Notes: generated from the letters alone by a model not told the origin. DNA of 64,000 bases from Pseudomonas benzenivorans (GCF_900100495.1 NZ_FNCT01000001.1:434001-498000), one strand, 5' to 3'. Positions 17,290-27,571 are shown, numbered from the stretch's first letter. A program made the numbers and translations.

Positions 17290-20256
17290 ATGCCGCGTCG
17301 CTTGATCCTCTCGGCTACGGAGCGGGATACCCTGCTCGCGTTGCCGGAAAGCCAGGATGACCTGATCCGCTACTACACCTTCAACGACTCCGACCTGTCG
17401 CTGATCCGCCAGCGGCGCGGCGACGCCAACCGCCTGGGCTTCGCGGTGCAGCTCAGCCTGCTGCGATATCCAGGCTATGCGCTGGGCAGCGACAGCGAGT
17501 TGCCCGAGCCGGTCATCCAGTGGGTGGCCAAGCAAGTTCAGGCCGACCCAACGAGTTGGGCGAAATACGGCGAACGCGACGTGACTCGCCGCGAGCACGC
17601 CCAGGAACTGCGCACCTACCTACAACTGGCCCCGTTCGGCCTGTCCGACTTCCGCGCCCTGGTGCGCGAGCTGACCGAGTTGGCCCAGCAGACCGACAAG
17701 GGTTTGCTGCTGGCCGGCCAGGCGCTGGAGAGTCTGCGGCAGAAGCGGCGCATCCTGCCGGCGCTGAGCGTGATTGACCGGGCCTGCTCGGAAGCCATTG
17801 CGCGGGCCAATCGCCGGGTCTACCGCGCCCTGGTCGAACCACTCACGGACTCGCATCGGGCCAAACTGGACGAGCTGTTGAAGCTCAAGGCCGGCAGCAG
17901 CATCACCTGGTTGACCTGGTTGCGGCAGGCCCCACTAAAACCGAACTCCCGGCACATGCTCGAACACATCGAGCGGCTGAAGACATTTCAGCTGGTGGAT
18001 TTGCCCGAAGCTCTGGGCCGGCACATCCACCAGAACCGCCTGCTCAAGCTGGCCCGCGAGGGTGGGCAGATGACGCCCAAAGACCTCTGTAAGTTCGAGC
18101 CGCAGCGGCGCTACGCGACCCTGGCCGCCGTGGTGCTGGAGAGTACGGCGACCGTGATTGATGAGCTGGTCGATCTGCACGACCGCATCCTGGTCAAGCT
18201 GTTCAGCGGCGCGAAGCACAAGCATCAGCAGCAGTTCCAGAAGCAAGGCAAGGCGATCAACGACAAGGTGCGCCTGTACTCCAAGATCGGCCAGGCCCTG
18301 CTGGAGGCCAAGGAAAGCGGCAGCGATCCCTACGCCGCCATCGAGGCGGTGATTCCCTGGGACGAGTTCACCGAGAGCGTCAGCGAGGCCGAGCTGCTGG
18401 CCCGGCCGGAGGGCTTCGACCATCTGCACCTGGTTGGAGAGAACTTCGCCACCCTGCGCCGCTATACGCCAGCCTTGTTGGAGGTGCTGGAACTGCGCGC
18501 CGCCCCGGCTGCGCAAGGCGTGCTGGCGGCCGTGCAGACCCTGCGCGAGATGAACGCCGACAACCTGCGCAAGGTGCCGGCCGATGCGCCCACCGCCTTC
18601 ATCAAGCAGCGCTGGAGGCCGCTAGTGATAACCCCGGAAGGCCTCGACCGGCGCTTCTACGAAATCTGCGCCCTGTCAGAGCTGAAGAACGCGCTGCGCT
18701 CCGGCGACATCTGGGTCAAGGGCTCGCGGCAGTTCCGCGACTTCGACGACTACCTGCTGCCGGCAGAGAGGTTCGCCGCGCTCAAGCATGCGCAGGCTCT
18801 GCCCCTGGCGATCAACCCGAACAGGAACCAGTACCTGGAAGAGCGCTTGCAGCTGCTGGACGAGCAGCTGGCCACCGTCACCCGCCTGGCCAAGGACAAC
18901 GAGCTGCCCGATGCCATCCTCACCGAGTCGGGGCTGAAGATCACCCCACTGGATTCCGCGGTGCCCAATACCGCGCAGGCGCTGATCGACCAGACCAGCC
19001 AGTTGCTGCCGCGCATCAAGATCACCGAACTGCTGATGGACGTGGACGACTGGACGGGCTTCAGCCGCCACTTCACCCACCTGAAGGACGGTGCCGAGGC
19101 CAAAGACCGGACATTGCTGCTGGCAGCGATCCTGGGCGATGCGATCAACCTCGGGCTGACCAAGATGGCCGAGTCGAGCCCCGGCCTGACCTACGCCAAG
19201 CTGTCCTGGCTGCAAGCCTGGCACATCCGAGACGAAACCTACTCGGCGGCCCTAGCCGAGCTGGTCAACCACCAGTACCGTCATACCTTCGCCGCTCACT
19301 GGGGCGACGGCACGACCTCTTCTTCCGATGGCCAGCGCTTCCGGGCGGGCGGTCGGGGCGAAAGCACCGGGCACGTCAACCCGAAGTACGGCAGCGAGCC
19401 GGGGCGGCTGTTCTACACCCATATCTCCGACCAGTACGCACCGTTCAGCACCCGCGTGGTGAATGTCGGCGTGCGCGATTCCACCTATGTGCTCGACGGC
19501 TTGCTGTACCACGAGTCCGACCTACGGATTGAGGAGCACTACACCGACACGGCTGGCTTCACCGATCACGTCTTCGCCCTGATGCACCTGCTGGGCTTCC
19601 GCTTCGCACCGCGCATCCGCGACCTCGGCGAAACCAAGCTGTATGTTCCGAATAGCGTCCAGGACTACCCGACATTGCGCCCAATGGTTGGCGGCACCCT
19701 GAACATCAAGCATGTCCGCGCCCACTGGGACGACATCCTGCGCCTGGCCAGCTCGATCAAGCAGGGCACCGTCACTGCCTCGCTGATGCTGCGCAAGCTC
19801 GGCAGCTACCCGCGCCAGAACGGTCTGGCCGTGGCCTTGCGCGAACTGGGCCGGATTGAGCGCACACTGTTCATCCTCGACTGGCTGCAAAGCGTAGAGC
19901 TACGTCGCCGCGTGCATGCCGGACTGAACAAGGGCGAGGCGCGCAACTCCCTGGCCAGGGCGGTGTTCTTCAACCGCCTCGGCGAAATCAGGGATCGGAG
20001 CTTCGAGCAGCAGCGCTACCGGGCCAGCGGTCTCAACCTGGTGACGGCCGCCATCGTGCTGTGGAACACGGTGTACTTGGAACGCGCCACCCAGGCGATG
20101 GGCGAAGCGGGGAAGTCGGTGGATGGCGAGCTGCTGCAGTACCTGTCGCCGCTGGGGTGGGAGCACATCAACCTGACCGGCGATTATGTCTGGCGGCAGA
20201 GCCGCAGGCTGGAGGACGGGAAGTTTCGGCCGCTAAGGCTGCCCGGAAAACCTTAG
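17290..20256 (+). CDS. tnpA: TnpA, Tn3-family transposase
   Basis: A full-length 988-residue Tn3-family transposase starting [20 protein letters not shown]. The N-terminal DUF4158-type DNA-binding region covers about 1-170, and the catalytic Tn3 DDE domain occupies about 580-970, with [18 protein letters not shown] and the C-terminal [10 protein letters not shown] block. The stop codon overlaps the right terminal repeat by four bases. It cuts and joins the 37-bp ends in replicative transposition. Gene order res-tnpR-tnpA on one strand is as in Tn1721/Tn501. It appears intact. Confidence 0.95.
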   Translation: MPRRLILSATERDTLLALPESQDDLIRYYTFNDSDLSLIRQRRGDANRLGFAVQLSLLRYPGYALGSDSELPEPVIQWVAKQVQADPTSWAKYGERDVTRREHAQELRTYLQLAPFGLSDFRALVRELTELAQQTDKGLLLAGQALESLRQKRRILPALSVIDRACSEAIARANRRVYRALVEPLTDSHRAKLDELLKLKAGSSITWLTWLRQAPLKPNSRHMLEHIERLKTFQLVDLPEALGRHIHQNRLLKLAREGGQMTPKDLCKFEPQRRYATLAAVVLESTATVIDELVDLHDRILVKLFSGAKHKHQQQFQKQGKAINDKVRLYSKIGQALLEAKESGSDPYAAIEAVIPWDEFTESVSEAELLARPEGFDHLHLVGENFATLRRYTPALLEVLELRAAPAAQGVLAAVQTLREMNADNLRKVPADAPTAFIKQRWRPLVITPEGLDRRFYEICALSELKNALRSGDIWVKGSRQFRDFDDYLLPAERFAALKHAQALPLAINPNRNQYLEERLQLLDEQLATVTRLAKDNELPDAILTESGLKITPLDSAVPNTAQALIDQTSQLLPRIKITELLMDVDDWTGFSRHFTHLKDGAEAKDRTLLLAAILGDAINLGLTKMAESSPGLTYAKLSWLQAWHIRDETYSAALAELVNHQYRHTFAAHWGDGTTSSSDGQRFRAGGRGESTGHVNPKYGSEPGRLFYTHISDQYAPFSTRVVNVGVRDSTYVLDGLLYHESDLRIEEHYTDTAGFTDHVFALMHLLGFRFAPRIRDLGETKLYVPNSVQDYPTLRPMVGGTLNIKHVRAHWDDILRLASSIKQGTVTASLMLRKLGSYPRQNGLAVALRELGRIERTLFILDWLQSVELRRRVHAGLNKGEARNSLARAVFFNRLGEIRDRSFEQQRYRASGLNLVTAAIVLWNTVYLERATQAMGEAGKSVDGELLQYLSPLGWEHINLTGDYVWRQSRRLEDGKFRPLRLPGKP

Positions 20257-20874
20257 CGTACGATTTTTTCCGAATTCTGCGGGCTCCCCTTCTATATCGA
20301 CTTGTTGCAAGTATCGTTCAGCATCGCCTAGTCGCTGCTCACCTCCAAAGCCGCCACCGCGCATTTCAGCCAGAGCTTGCTCCTTGCTCCAGCCCTGATA
20401 AACGATGCGATATAGAGCCGCAATCAGGCCAGTTCTATTTTGTCCATGCTTACAGTGAATCAGCACAGAACCGAGCTCTTGTGACTGTCGGATGCTCCGT
20501 AGTGCTACGATCACATCTGTATCATCAACTCTGTCAGTATGGAATGGCAGGTGAATCTGGCGCACTTTTGGATCATGCAGCCAAGCTGAATCGCTACGTT
20601 GATAGAAATTGATCACTGTCGTGACGCCCAGTTCTTTGAGCATCGGTTGAGCCTCATTATCAGGCAAGGCACTGCGATAGAGATCGGGCTGTATCCGATA
20701 CAGGTTAAACCGCTTATCTAGCGACTCCGCCCAACTCTGTGGCCGAGTCTCACCAGCCAAACTTTGCATTGTAGGCGTGGCACTCCAGGCCATGCTAATA
20801 GGCAACGCTACCAACGCAGCGACCAATACCAGTCCTGCTAGGCACAGGCGAAGAAACCATAGAAGACCTTGCAT
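20233..20874 (-). pseudogene. Dual-specificity-type phosphatase, C-terminus replaced by transposon sequence
   Basis: A 213-residue frame from ATG at 20874. An N-terminal signal anchor (about 5-30) is followed by a tyrosine/dual-specificity phosphatase domain with an intact CX5R loop, HCKHGQNRTGL, near residue 140. Native sequence ends at YLQQVDIE (about 20290); the last 18 residues are read from the transposon terminal repeat and tnpA tail. Most of the domain survives, so activity is possible. It overlaps the PAP2 stop (ATGA), so the two were one operon acting in the periplasm or inner membrane, perhaps on phosphorylated lipids. Confidence 0.75.
20253..20289 (-). repeat. Transposon right terminal inverted repeat
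   Basis: A perfect 37-bp inverted copy of 12494-12530. It contains the tnpA stop codon and also provides the substitute C-terminus for the truncated phosphatase gene on the minus strand. Confidence 0.92.
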
Positions 20875-21623
20875 CAGTTCTGCCCTCCCACTACATCAGG
20901 CACAAGCTGTGGCAGTCGCATTGGTTGTGGCGCTTTATAGAGAATCCACCGGTAGCACAGCACTCCGATCAGCCAGTCGAACAACAAGGTCCACAGGTTA
21001 TGCGAGAGGAAGTGCGCACCCTGCATCATACGTCCTAGCGAAAACACTGCTCCCAGTCCAAACGCAACAACTAAAGCAATGCGAGCGGTGCGAGGACGCC
21101 TGTCGCGCAGCGCGAAAAACAGAGCCAACAGAGAGAACCCCGCCGAGGCATGCCCCCCTGGCCAACAGCGCCCTGGCTTTTCGGTTGGTGCGCGCTCGCT
21201 GAGTAAAGGTGTAAAAGTTTCTGCTCCCCCGAACTCGCTCAGACTCCATGGGCAGTGCACGCCAGTCAGTGTTTTCAGCGGAGTGACAATACTGGTTGAT
21301 AAAGCCAAGGCCAGTACCAGGTAACCTAGCTGACGCCGAAAAGGACTTAGCCTGGTTGGCATCAGACTTAGCACGAAACCGAAAATGGCCATTACGCCCA
21401 AGAAGATAACAGCTTGCTTCGCCCGGTCATGGAGTATGTCTTCCAGCCAGAAGCTGTGACGTCCGATAAAGCCCTGGCCCGGTTCGTAGAACAGTTCTGC
21501 CAAAGCGAAATCAACTCCACTGGGGTCTAGTAACAACAGTAAGGCCATAAGCCCTAACGGAATGCCTATCGCAAGGCGGAAATCAAAGTAGCGAGAAGCG
21601 CTTTCTGAGCGGTCAGCCGTCAT
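20874..21623 (-). CDS. PAP2-family membrane phosphatase
   Basis: A 249-residue protein with about five to six hydrophobic spans. PAP2 motifs are visible: KTLTGVHCPWSL (motif 1 variant), GRCWPGGHASAGF (PSGH motif, catalytic histidine) and LGRMMQGAHFLSHNLW (motif 3, second histidine). Members remove phosphate from phosphatidic acid, undecaprenyl pyrophosphate or lipid A at the periplasmic face. It sits between an LTA-synthase-like gene and a dual-specificity phosphatase gene, and is close to a dgkA gene, which fits lipid head-group recycling (inference). Confidence 0.88.
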   Translation of the reverse strand: MTADRSESASRYFDFRLAIGIPLGLMALLLLLDPSGVDFALAELFYEPGQGFIGRHSFWLEDILHDRAKQAVIFLGVMAIFGFVLSLMPTRLSPFRRQLGYLVLALALSTSIVTPLKTLTGVHCPWSLSEFGGAETFTPLLSERAPTEKPGRCWPGGHASAGFSLLALFFALRDRRPRTARIALVVAFGLGAVFSLGRMMQGAHFLSHNLWTLLFDWLIGVLCYRWILYKAPQPMRLPQLVPDVVGGQN

Positions 21624-21678
21624 TTCAGTGGCTCCAAATCAAAGCACCGCCAGGCGGTGCCTGTAATGCATGAGTGGG

Positions 21679-23637
21679 TTAACGCAGGCCCAACTTTTCA
21701 TCTGGCAGTACCCCTGACCGCCAAGCTATAAGTCCATTCTGGAAGGCATAGCTGGCCCCCTGGTAGTAAGCGATATCGCGACGCAGCAGCCCGTCATCGG
21801 TGCCAATGATCGACTCATGGCTCAACCCCAATGCGTCTTCATGTTTGCGCATGCCACGCCTTGGGCTGAGGATGGCCAGATTGTTGCCATCGAACAGTCC
21901 TAGGTGCTGGTAGTTACCAACCAGGGCGCGCCCAGCAGTACGATCCTCTCGCAGCACGTTGCGCCCGAAAAAAGTTGAGACATAGTCGATATTGAGTATG
22001 CCCAGCAAAGTTGGAGCCAGGTCGATCTGACTGACAACATCGGTGAACTCTCTAGGTTCGATATGTTCCGGAGCGTAAAAGAACAGCGGGATGTGGTAGT
22101 TGGCCACCGGCAGATCTTCCTTACCGGCGCTGCCTGCAGTGTGGTCGGCGACGAAGACGAACAGCGTGTCCTTGAACCAGGGTTTATCCCGCACTTGGGC
22201 AAGGAGTTGGCCAATGGCGTAGTCGGTATACTTCACCGCTCCTTCGCGACCGTCACCGGAAGGTATGTCGATGCGACCTTCAGGGTAGGTATAGGGTCGA
22301 TGATTTGAGGTGGTCATCAATTGCAGGAAGAAAGGTTTGCCCGCTGCATGGTCTGCATCTGCAATTTTGAGGGCTTGCTTATAGAGATCTTCATCCGACA
22401 TGCCCCAGGCATTTTTGAAGGCAATATCAGCCTCGGCCACGCTGCTTTGGTCAACGATGCGATAGCCGTTGCCGCCAAAGAAAGCATTCATGTTATCGAA
22501 GTAACCACGGCCGCCGTAGAGAAATGCACTGTCATACCCTTGGGCGGCGAACTGCTGACCAAGACTCGCATAACCAGCTTCACGACCAATACGTTTGACG
22601 ATCGAACGCCCCGGCGTTGGTGGAATCGACAGAGTGATGGCTTCTAGACCCCGATCAGTACGGGTGCCCGTGGCATAAAAGTTGCTGAATGCCAGGCTCT
22701 GCTTGCGCAGCGCGTCCAAATTCGGGGTCAATCCGCGGCTGTCACCGAAGCTCCCCAAGTATTTGGCACTCAAACTCTCGATGGTCACCAGTACTACGTT
22801 CAGGCGTTTTGGTTGCCCAGGATTATCGATTTCTCTGCGAATATCTAACGGATCGCTGCCGATGAAACGTGCATTGGGCTCGCTCACCTCACTCCGCAAC
22901 AACCCGGCGACTTCGGACTCTGGCAGGGTCGAATAAAACTGCTGGTAGTCCAGTTCGTTATTCCGAAATGCAGCAAAGAACTGGAAAGGACCATTGCTCG
23001 CCAGCTCGCGCTGATAGGCATTGCCGCCTATTCCACGGGGGGTGTTCTGCCCAACAAACGCACTACAAAGACCGGCCAGCAAGAGCCCCCCCACAAGACT
23101 ATACAAAGCCTGCTTGGGGGCCATGCGTGGAGCATCCAAGGCAGCTGCAAGAGGGCGGCGAAGCATGAATGTCAGACCAATAGCCAAGATGGCGAGCAGT
23201 GCCAGCAAGGGGTAAATCGGGTAGGACTCAAGGATGTTGTTGATCACCTCCTCGGAGTACACCAGGTAGTCGACGGCGATGAAATTGAAGCGTACGCCGA
23301 ATTCGTCCCAAAACAGCCATTCCGCAACAGCAGTGAACAGCATGACGAATAGACTGAGGGCCATGGCGCTGGCCATAAACTTTTTGTGCCAGCGCTGCTG
23401 CCAAATCGCGCGCGGGCAAAGCAGCAGGTAAAGCGCCATTGGCAAGGTCGCGTAAAGCAGGAAGCTCAAGTCGTAGATCATCCCTATGGCATACAAGCCC
23501 ATAAGGTTCGAAATGCTGATATTCGCATCTGCCAGGTGGCTAACCAGCAACAGGCTCCGAGTCAGAGTGAATACCGTTAGCCACGCCAGCACGACGATGG
23601 ATAAGTAGCGAATTTGCGCATAATGAAGCTGGGGCAT
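21679..23637 (-). CDS. LTA synthase family/sulfatase-fold membrane transferase
   Basis: A 652-residue protein. The ATG at 23637 follows AAGGA; an ATG 13 codons upstream is possible. About five membrane spans occupy residues 10-205. A periplasmic sulfatase-fold domain covers about 280-590, with NVVLVTIESLSAKYLGSFGD (metal site), the nucleophile threonine in TGTRTDRG, NHRPYTYPEG, and VADHTAG. Family members transfer glycerol-phosphate or phosphoethanolamine-type groups from phospholipids. In a Gram-negative envelope the likely product is a modified periplasmic glycan or LPS (inference). It is divergent from the colR-like gene, 105 bp away, consistent with regulation by that system. Confidence 0.88.
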   Translation of the reverse strand: MPQLHYAQIRYLSIVVLAWLTVFTLTRSLLLVSHLADANISISNLMGLYAIGMIYDLSFLLYATLPMALYLLLCPRAIWQQRWHKKFMASAMALSLFVMLFTAVAEWLFWDEFGVRFNFIAVDYLVYSEEVINNILESYPIYPLLALLAILAIGLTFMLRRPLAAALDAPRMAPKQALYSLVGGLLLAGLCSAFVGQNTPRGIGGNAYQRELASNGPFQFFAAFRNNELDYQQFYSTLPESEVAGLLRSEVSEPNARFIGSDPLDIRREIDNPGQPKRLNVVLVTIESLSAKYLGSFGDSRGLTPNLDALRKQSLAFSNFYATGTRTDRGLEAITLSIPPTPGRSIVKRIGREAGYASLGQQFAAQGYDSAFLYGGRGYFDNMNAFFGGNGYRIVDQSSVAEADIAFKNAWGMSDEDLYKQALKIADADHAAGKPFFLQLMTTSNHRPYTYPEGRIDIPSGDGREGAVKYTDYAIGQLLAQVRDKPWFKDTLFVFVADHTAGSAGKEDLPVANYHIPLFFYAPEHIEPREFTDVVSQIDLAPTLLGILNIDYVSTFFGRNVLREDRTAGRALVGNYQHLGLFDGNNLAILSPRRGMRKHEDALGLSHESIIGTDDGLLRRDIAYYQGASYAFQNGLIAWRSGVLPDEKLGLR

Positions 23638-23742
23638 CGTATGATCCTTTTTGGATGAACGGGCCGCAGTCTGCATTTGCCTCTGTTAGTAGCCTGTCAA
23701 AGCGACGTGAAAAAAGCGTCAAAATCAAAGAGTAATCAGCCG

Positions 23743-24426
23743 ATGCGTATTCTGGTCATCGAAGACAACCGCGACATCCTGGCCAATGTGCTGGACTACC
23801 TGCAGCTAAAGGGCTTCGGCGTCGACTGCGCGCAGGATGGCTTGAGCGGCTTACACCTAGCCAGCACGGGGCACTACGATTTGATCGTGCTTGACATCAT
23901 GCTGCCGGGCATCGACGGTTATCAGGTGTGCAAACGCCTGCGTGAGGATGGCCAGAGCGAGGTACCAATCCTTATGCTGACTGCCCGTGATGCGCTTGAC
24001 GACCGGCTGCACGGCCTCAACGTCGGAGCTGACGACTATCTGATCAAACCCTTTGCCCTATCCGAGTTAGTCGCGCGTATCGAGGCGATCCTGCGCCGCA
24101 GCCAAGGCAGCCGAAAACGCCAATTGAAAGTAGCGGATCTGCTCTATGACCTGGATACGTTGTATGTCAGTCGAGCAGGCCGACCGCTCAAGCTGAATCC
24201 CATTGGCCTAAAGCTATTAGCGGTGTTAATGCAGAAAAGCCCGGCCGTGGTACGCCGCGAAGTACTGGAGGAAGCGCTCTGGGGAGATGAATGCCCCGAT
24301 AGCGATAGCCTGAGAAGCCATATCCACCAACTCCGTCAGGTTCTCGATAAACCCTTCAATACAGAGCTGCTGCACACCCAGCATGGTGTGGGTTACCGCC
24401 TTGCGGAGAAAACTGATGGTATCTAA
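23743..24426 (+). CDS. colR: OmpR-family response regulator, ColR-like
   Basis: A 227-residue regulator from ATG at 23743, where the receiver opens MRILVIEDNRDIL; the frame continues upstream without homology. The phosphoacceptor aspartate is D51 in LIVLDIMLPG, with K in YLIKPF. The C-terminal winged helix (about 130-225) has LNPIGLKLLAVLMQKSP and SDSLRSHIHQLRQV, close to Pseudomonas ColR as I remember it. ColR binds promoters of envelope genes and responds to metal stress. The stop overlaps the kinase start by 11 nt. Naming is based on family resemblance plus the warA-warB-dgkA neighbourhood. Confidence 0.85.
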   Translation: MRILVIEDNRDILANVLDYLQLKGFGVDCAQDGLSGLHLASTGHYDLIVLDIMLPGIDGYQVCKRLREDGQSEVPILMLTARDALDDRLHGLNVGADDYLIKPFALSELVARIEAILRRSQGSRKRQLKVADLLYDLDTLYVSRAGRPLKLNPIGLKLLAVLMQKSPAVVRREVLEEALWGDECPDSDSLRSHIHQLRQVLDKPFNTELLHTQHGVGYRLAEKTDGI

Positions 24427-25687
24427 ACAACCTTTTGCACGGCGCATCCTGCTCGCCTTTGTACTGATGACCGTAATGGTCAGCGGCACCTTTTCCATAG
24501 GCATCGTAGCGGTGGTGCACTTTGTCGAAGAGCACCTGGTTTCCGAGGAGTTACAGCGAGAACTGAACACCGTGCTGCACCAGGATATCAATCGAGGTCG
24601 GCCACCACGCTTGGACTCTAGTACCCGATTTTTCGCCTCTGGCCATTCCGAGTATGCCATTCCCGAGCAGTATGCAAATCTAGAAGAAGGCTTTAATGAG
24701 GTCGTCGATGGCGATGAGGCGTTCTATGTCTATGTCCAGGAAATCAACAATCAGACCTATCTATTGGTGCAGGAACAACACGAGTTCGAGGCACGTGAGC
24801 AAGTTCTATTCGATGTTGTACTCGCAGGCTTCCTACTGACTATCGCAGGCGCATGGGGGCTTGGGCTCGTCATGGCGCGTAAGGTGATGGCGCCCATCAG
24901 CCGCTTGGCTCAGCAGGTGCGTCATCGCGACCAATTGCACTCTTTGGCTCCGCCACTTGCTCCCGAATACCCTGATGACGAAATTGGTCAACTGGCAGCT
25001 GCCTTTGACAGCACGTTGGGCCAAGTCCGTCAGTCACTGGAGCGTGAACGGCTATTCACTAGTGATGTCAGCCATGAATTGCGCACCCCACTAATGATCA
25101 TTGCCACTTCCTGCGAATTGCTTGCAGAGGCGACACTGGGGCAGCGCGAGCGTATGCAGATTGAACGTATAGACCGGGCTAGCGAGGAGATGCGCGAGCT
25201 GGTCCAGACCTTCTTGCAACTGGCCAGGGATAAAACTAATGAGACAGCCTTTGTCGCTAGTAGCAGCTTAGCCAAGGTGGCCACCGAGCAAGCCGAGCGT
25301 TGGGGCCCAATGCTCAGAGAAAAAAACCTGGATTTCCAGTGCATTGAAGAGGGCACGGACGATGGTCGCTACAATCCTACTTTTCTCAACACGGTGATGG
25401 CCAACCTACTGCGAAACGCACTGCATTACACCGAGAGGGGGTTTGTACGCCTAGTAATAGGATCTGGTGAGTTTCGCGTAGAGGATAGTGGCAGCGGCAT
25501 TCCTTTCGAGCAGCACGAGCAGATTTTCCAGCCCTTTGTACGTGGTACACAGGCGCGAGGGGATGGTTTGGGGCTGGGTCTTTCATTAGTAAAACGCATC
25601 TGTAGCAAGCAGGGTTGGACGATCTCGGTTCATAACCTACCCGGTGGGGGAGCATGCTTCAACGTAACCTTGAAAAGCGTTGTTTGA
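24416..25687 (+). CDS. colS: Sensor histidine kinase, ColS-like
   Basis: A 423-residue kinase from ATG at 24416, overlapping colR. The two membrane spans at about 10-35 and 130-153 enclose a 95-residue periplasmic domain rich in acidic residues, including E90, E91, E95, D98, D100 and the pair E120-Q-H-E123. ColS family members sense Fe3+/Zn2+ through ExxE motifs; which residues do so here is inference. A HAMP-like linker leads to the H-box FTSDVSHELRTPL (H220), then N, G1 (VEDSGSGIPF) and G2 (GLGLGLSLVKR) boxes. All kinase motifs are intact. Confidence 0.87.
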   Translation: MVSKQPFARRILLAFVLMTVMVSGTFSIGIVAVVHFVEEHLVSEELQRELNTVLHQDINRGRPPRLDSSTRFFASGHSEYAIPEQYANLEEGFNEVVDGDEAFYVYVQEINNQTYLLVQEQHEFEAREQVLFDVVLAGFLLTIAGAWGLGLVMARKVMAPISRLAQQVRHRDQLHSLAPPLAPEYPDDEIGQLAAAFDSTLGQVRQSLERERLFTSDVSHELRTPLMIIATSCELLAEATLGQRERMQIERIDRASEEMRELVQTFLQLARDKTNETAFVASSSLAKVATEQAERWGPMLREKNLDFQCIEEGTDDGRYNPTFLNTVMANLLRNALHYTERGFVRLVIGSGEFRVEDSGSGIPFEQHEQIFQPFVRGTQARGDGLGLGLSLVKRICSKQGWTISVHNLPGGGACFNVTLKSVV

Positions 25688-25769
25688 CGATTTTTTCACA
25701 TCCTTTTGACAGGGCCTTGATGCCCAACCCCCTAGTGTGGCGAGCGTACCTTCTTGTGGACGCCTCGCC

Positions 25770-26459
25770 ATGTCGAAACCAAATCCCATCGAACTCGAAT
25801 TTTCCCGTAAATATGACCAAGAGCATGCTCAACAGTACCTGATCAAACATCAGGATGGCTTGGCTCGGCAGCTGTCGCACTGGCGCGATATTCAGGTGGC
25901 GCGCAGGGCACTAAAGCTAGCAGATGATCCCAATTTGGTGCTGGATTTGCCCTGTGGTGCTGGGCGTTTCTGGTCCATGCTTTGCGAGCAACCCAATCGG
26001 GTGATCCTCGCCGCCGATAACTCAGCCAATATGCTCGCTACAGCATGCGCCGCACAACCGCCAGAGGTAGTCTCGCGGGTCAATACCTTCCAGACTTCGG
26101 CGTTTGATATTGACCTGGGTGTCAATGCGGTGGACTGCATCTTCTGCATACGTCTGCTGCATCACATCGAATCATCTGAGCACCGCCTGGCCATTCTGCG
26201 TGAATTCCATCGCGTTAGCCGCGATAGCGTAATCCTTTCGCTCTGGGTTGATGGCAACTACAAGGCATGGAAGCGTCGTCGCCTGGAACAGCGGCGCGCA
26301 GATGAAGGCCGGGCGTCACAAAACCAAAACCGTTTTGTCGTAGCCAAGTCAGTTATTGAGGATGAATTTAAACAAGCCGGTTTCCGTGTCGTCGATCACC
26401 TGGATTTCCTGCCAGGCTACGCCATGTGGCGCACCTATGTGCTGCGCAAGGAGGTCTGA
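25770..26459 (+). CDS. warA: SAM-dependent methyltransferase, WarA-like
   Basis: A 229-residue class I methyltransferase from ATG at 25770. The SAM-binding motif I is LVLDLPCGAGRFW near residue 58, followed by ILAADNSANML and the post-motif VDCIFCIRLLHHIESSEHR. It lies 82 bp after colS and 3 bp before the LPS-kinase-like gene, the order described for the colRS-warA-warB region of P. putida. There it is proposed to act on LPS core or lipid A. The substrate here is unknown. No membrane segment is seen. Confidence 0.78.
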   Translation: MSKPNPIELEFSRKYDQEHAQQYLIKHQDGLARQLSHWRDIQVARRALKLADDPNLVLDLPCGAGRFWSMLCEQPNRVILAADNSANMLATACAAQPPEVVSRVNTFQTSAFDIDLGVNAVDCIFCIRLLHHIESSEHRLAILREFHRVSRDSVILSLWVDGNYKAWKRRRLEQRRADEGRASQNQNRFVVAKSVIEDEFKQAGFRVVDHLDFLPGYAMWRTYVLRKEV

Positions 26460-26462
26460 GCC

Positions 26463-27179
26463 ATGGGTGTAATGACCGAAAAGGTATCGCCGCAGCTCAT
26501 CACGACAGAGTTTGATCGCTGGTGGAATAGCTCCGGTATCTGGGTTGAACCGGCCAACAAGCGACGTGGTGGCGAAAGCGGCGTTCAGTTGTTGCAACAG
26601 CGCGATTTAATGCGGCCACCCTTGTACTGCAAGCGCCAGGTTGGACATACCTACCGAACTTTGTTGCATCCGTTTGGCCGCCCGACCATCTTGCGAGAAC
26701 TGCAGGCCTATCGCGCTTTTGCCCGCCTGGGCATCAAGACACCTAACGTCGTCTATTGCACTGCACGGCAGCAGCATGGTACCTGGCAGGCGCTGCTGGT
26801 TACCGAAGCCCTGCAAGGCTTTGTCAGCCTAGAGCAGTGGTACGCCGTTGAGAATAGTGCCGCGCTTGCTAAGGCTGTACTGATACAACTCGCCGCAACC
26901 CTAGCACGCTTGCATCTGGCGGGCTGGCAGCATGGTTGCTGTTATCCCAAGCATATCTTCGTCAAATCCCAGGTAAACGAAGGCGGCACGGTGACGGTCG
27001 AAATAGCCTTGCTCGATCTTGAAAAAAGCCGCCGACGTCTACGAATCAAAGACGCTGCTCGCCGTGACCTAGGCCAGTTAGGGCGGCACCGTGGAAACAT
27101 GCCTGAAACTGATCTGTTGTTTATCCACCAGGCCTATCAGCAAGCGCTGAACGACCCTGCTGGAGTGTTGCAGCCATGA
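26463..27179 (+). CDS. warB: Lipopolysaccharide kinase InaA-family protein, WarB-like
   Basis: A 238-residue protein from ATG at 26463, with AGGAGG just upstream. It has the LPS-core kinase fold: RELQAYRAFARLGIKTPNVVYC, ALLVTEALQGFVSLEQWY, LATLARLHLAGWQHGCCYPKHIF (catalytic loop region) and IALLDLEKSRR (metal-binding D). Family members phosphorylate heptose or Kdo on nascent LPS core in the cytosol. The overlap with dgkA is ATGA (27176-27179). Together with warA it probably changes LPS charge under ColRS control (inference from P. putida). Confidence 0.8.
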   Translation: MGVMTEKVSPQLITTEFDRWWNSSGIWVEPANKRRGGESGVQLLQQRDLMRPPLYCKRQVGHTYRTLLHPFGRPTILRELQAYRAFARLGIKTPNVVYCTARQQHGTWQALLVTEALQGFVSLEQWYAVENSAALAKAVLIQLAATLARLHLAGWQHGCCYPKHIFVKSQVNEGGTVTVEIALLDLEKSRRRLRIKDAARRDLGQLGRHRGNMPETDLLFIHQAYQQALNDPAGVLQP

Positions 27180-27571
27180 GCAACATGCCACAGAGCGACG
27201 AATTGGATGCCCTCTCGTTGAAAGGCCGCAGTGGCTTTACCCGCATTATTTATGCCACTAGATACTCGCTGGCAGGCTTGCGGGCAGCGTTTCAAGGCGA
27301 AGCCGCTTTCAGGCAGCTGCTGTTATTAAATGCAGTGCTTCTGCCGCTGGCTTGTCTGGTGGATGCAACGCCCAGTGAGCGCGTGTTACTGATACTCGTG
27401 CCGATGCTGGCGTTGATAGTGGAGCTACTCAACTCAGCCATAGAGAGCACTGTTGACCGTATTTCCCTGAGCATCCACCCACTGTCTAAACAAGCCAAGG
27501 ATATGGGAAGTGCGGCGCAACTCATTGCACTGATACTGATTGCCCTTACTTGGGGTTTGATCCTGTTATAG
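27176..27571 (+). CDS. dgkA: Diacylglycerol kinase, prokaryotic DgkA type
   Basis: A 131-residue integral membrane kinase with three hydrophobic helices and the conserved active-site stretch ELLNSAIESTVDRIS near residue 82; FQGEAAFRQLL is the usual N-terminal motif. It converts diacylglycerol to phosphatidic acid at the inner membrane, recycling diacylglycerol released when head groups are transferred to periplasmic glycans or LPS. That role fits the two LTA-synthase-like transferases nearby, both expected to leave diacylglycerol. Its start overlaps the WarB-like gene by four bases. Confidence 0.92.
   Translation: MSNMPQSDELDALSLKGRSGFTRIIYATRYSLAGLRAAFQGEAAFRQLLLLNAVLLPLACLVDATPSERVLLILVPMLALIVELLNSAIESTVDRISLSIHPLSKQAKDMGSAAQLIALILIALTWGLILL

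Larger units (their letters stand above)
12494..20289 (+). mobile_element. Tn3-family (Tn21/Tn1721-like) transposon, about 7.8 kb
   Basis: Two 37-bp terminal repeats match perfectly (12494-12530 and 20253-20289); they start GGGGAGCCCGCAG and end GTACGCTAA, as I recall for the Tn1721 branch. Contents are a four-gene minus-strand cargo, a res region, tnpR and tnpA. The adjoining 5-mers differ (GAAGG at 12489-12493, TTCTA at 20290-20294), so no target duplication is present. Both flanking genes are truncated exactly at the repeats and belong to different families. This points to recombination or deletion after insertion. The cargo resembles what I remember of Tn4661-like elements (unverified). 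Confidence 0.9.

Noticed and set aside
12489..20294. A 5-bp target duplication for the Tn1721-like transposon
   Set aside because: The adjoining 5-mers are GAAGG and TTCTA and do not match in either orientation.
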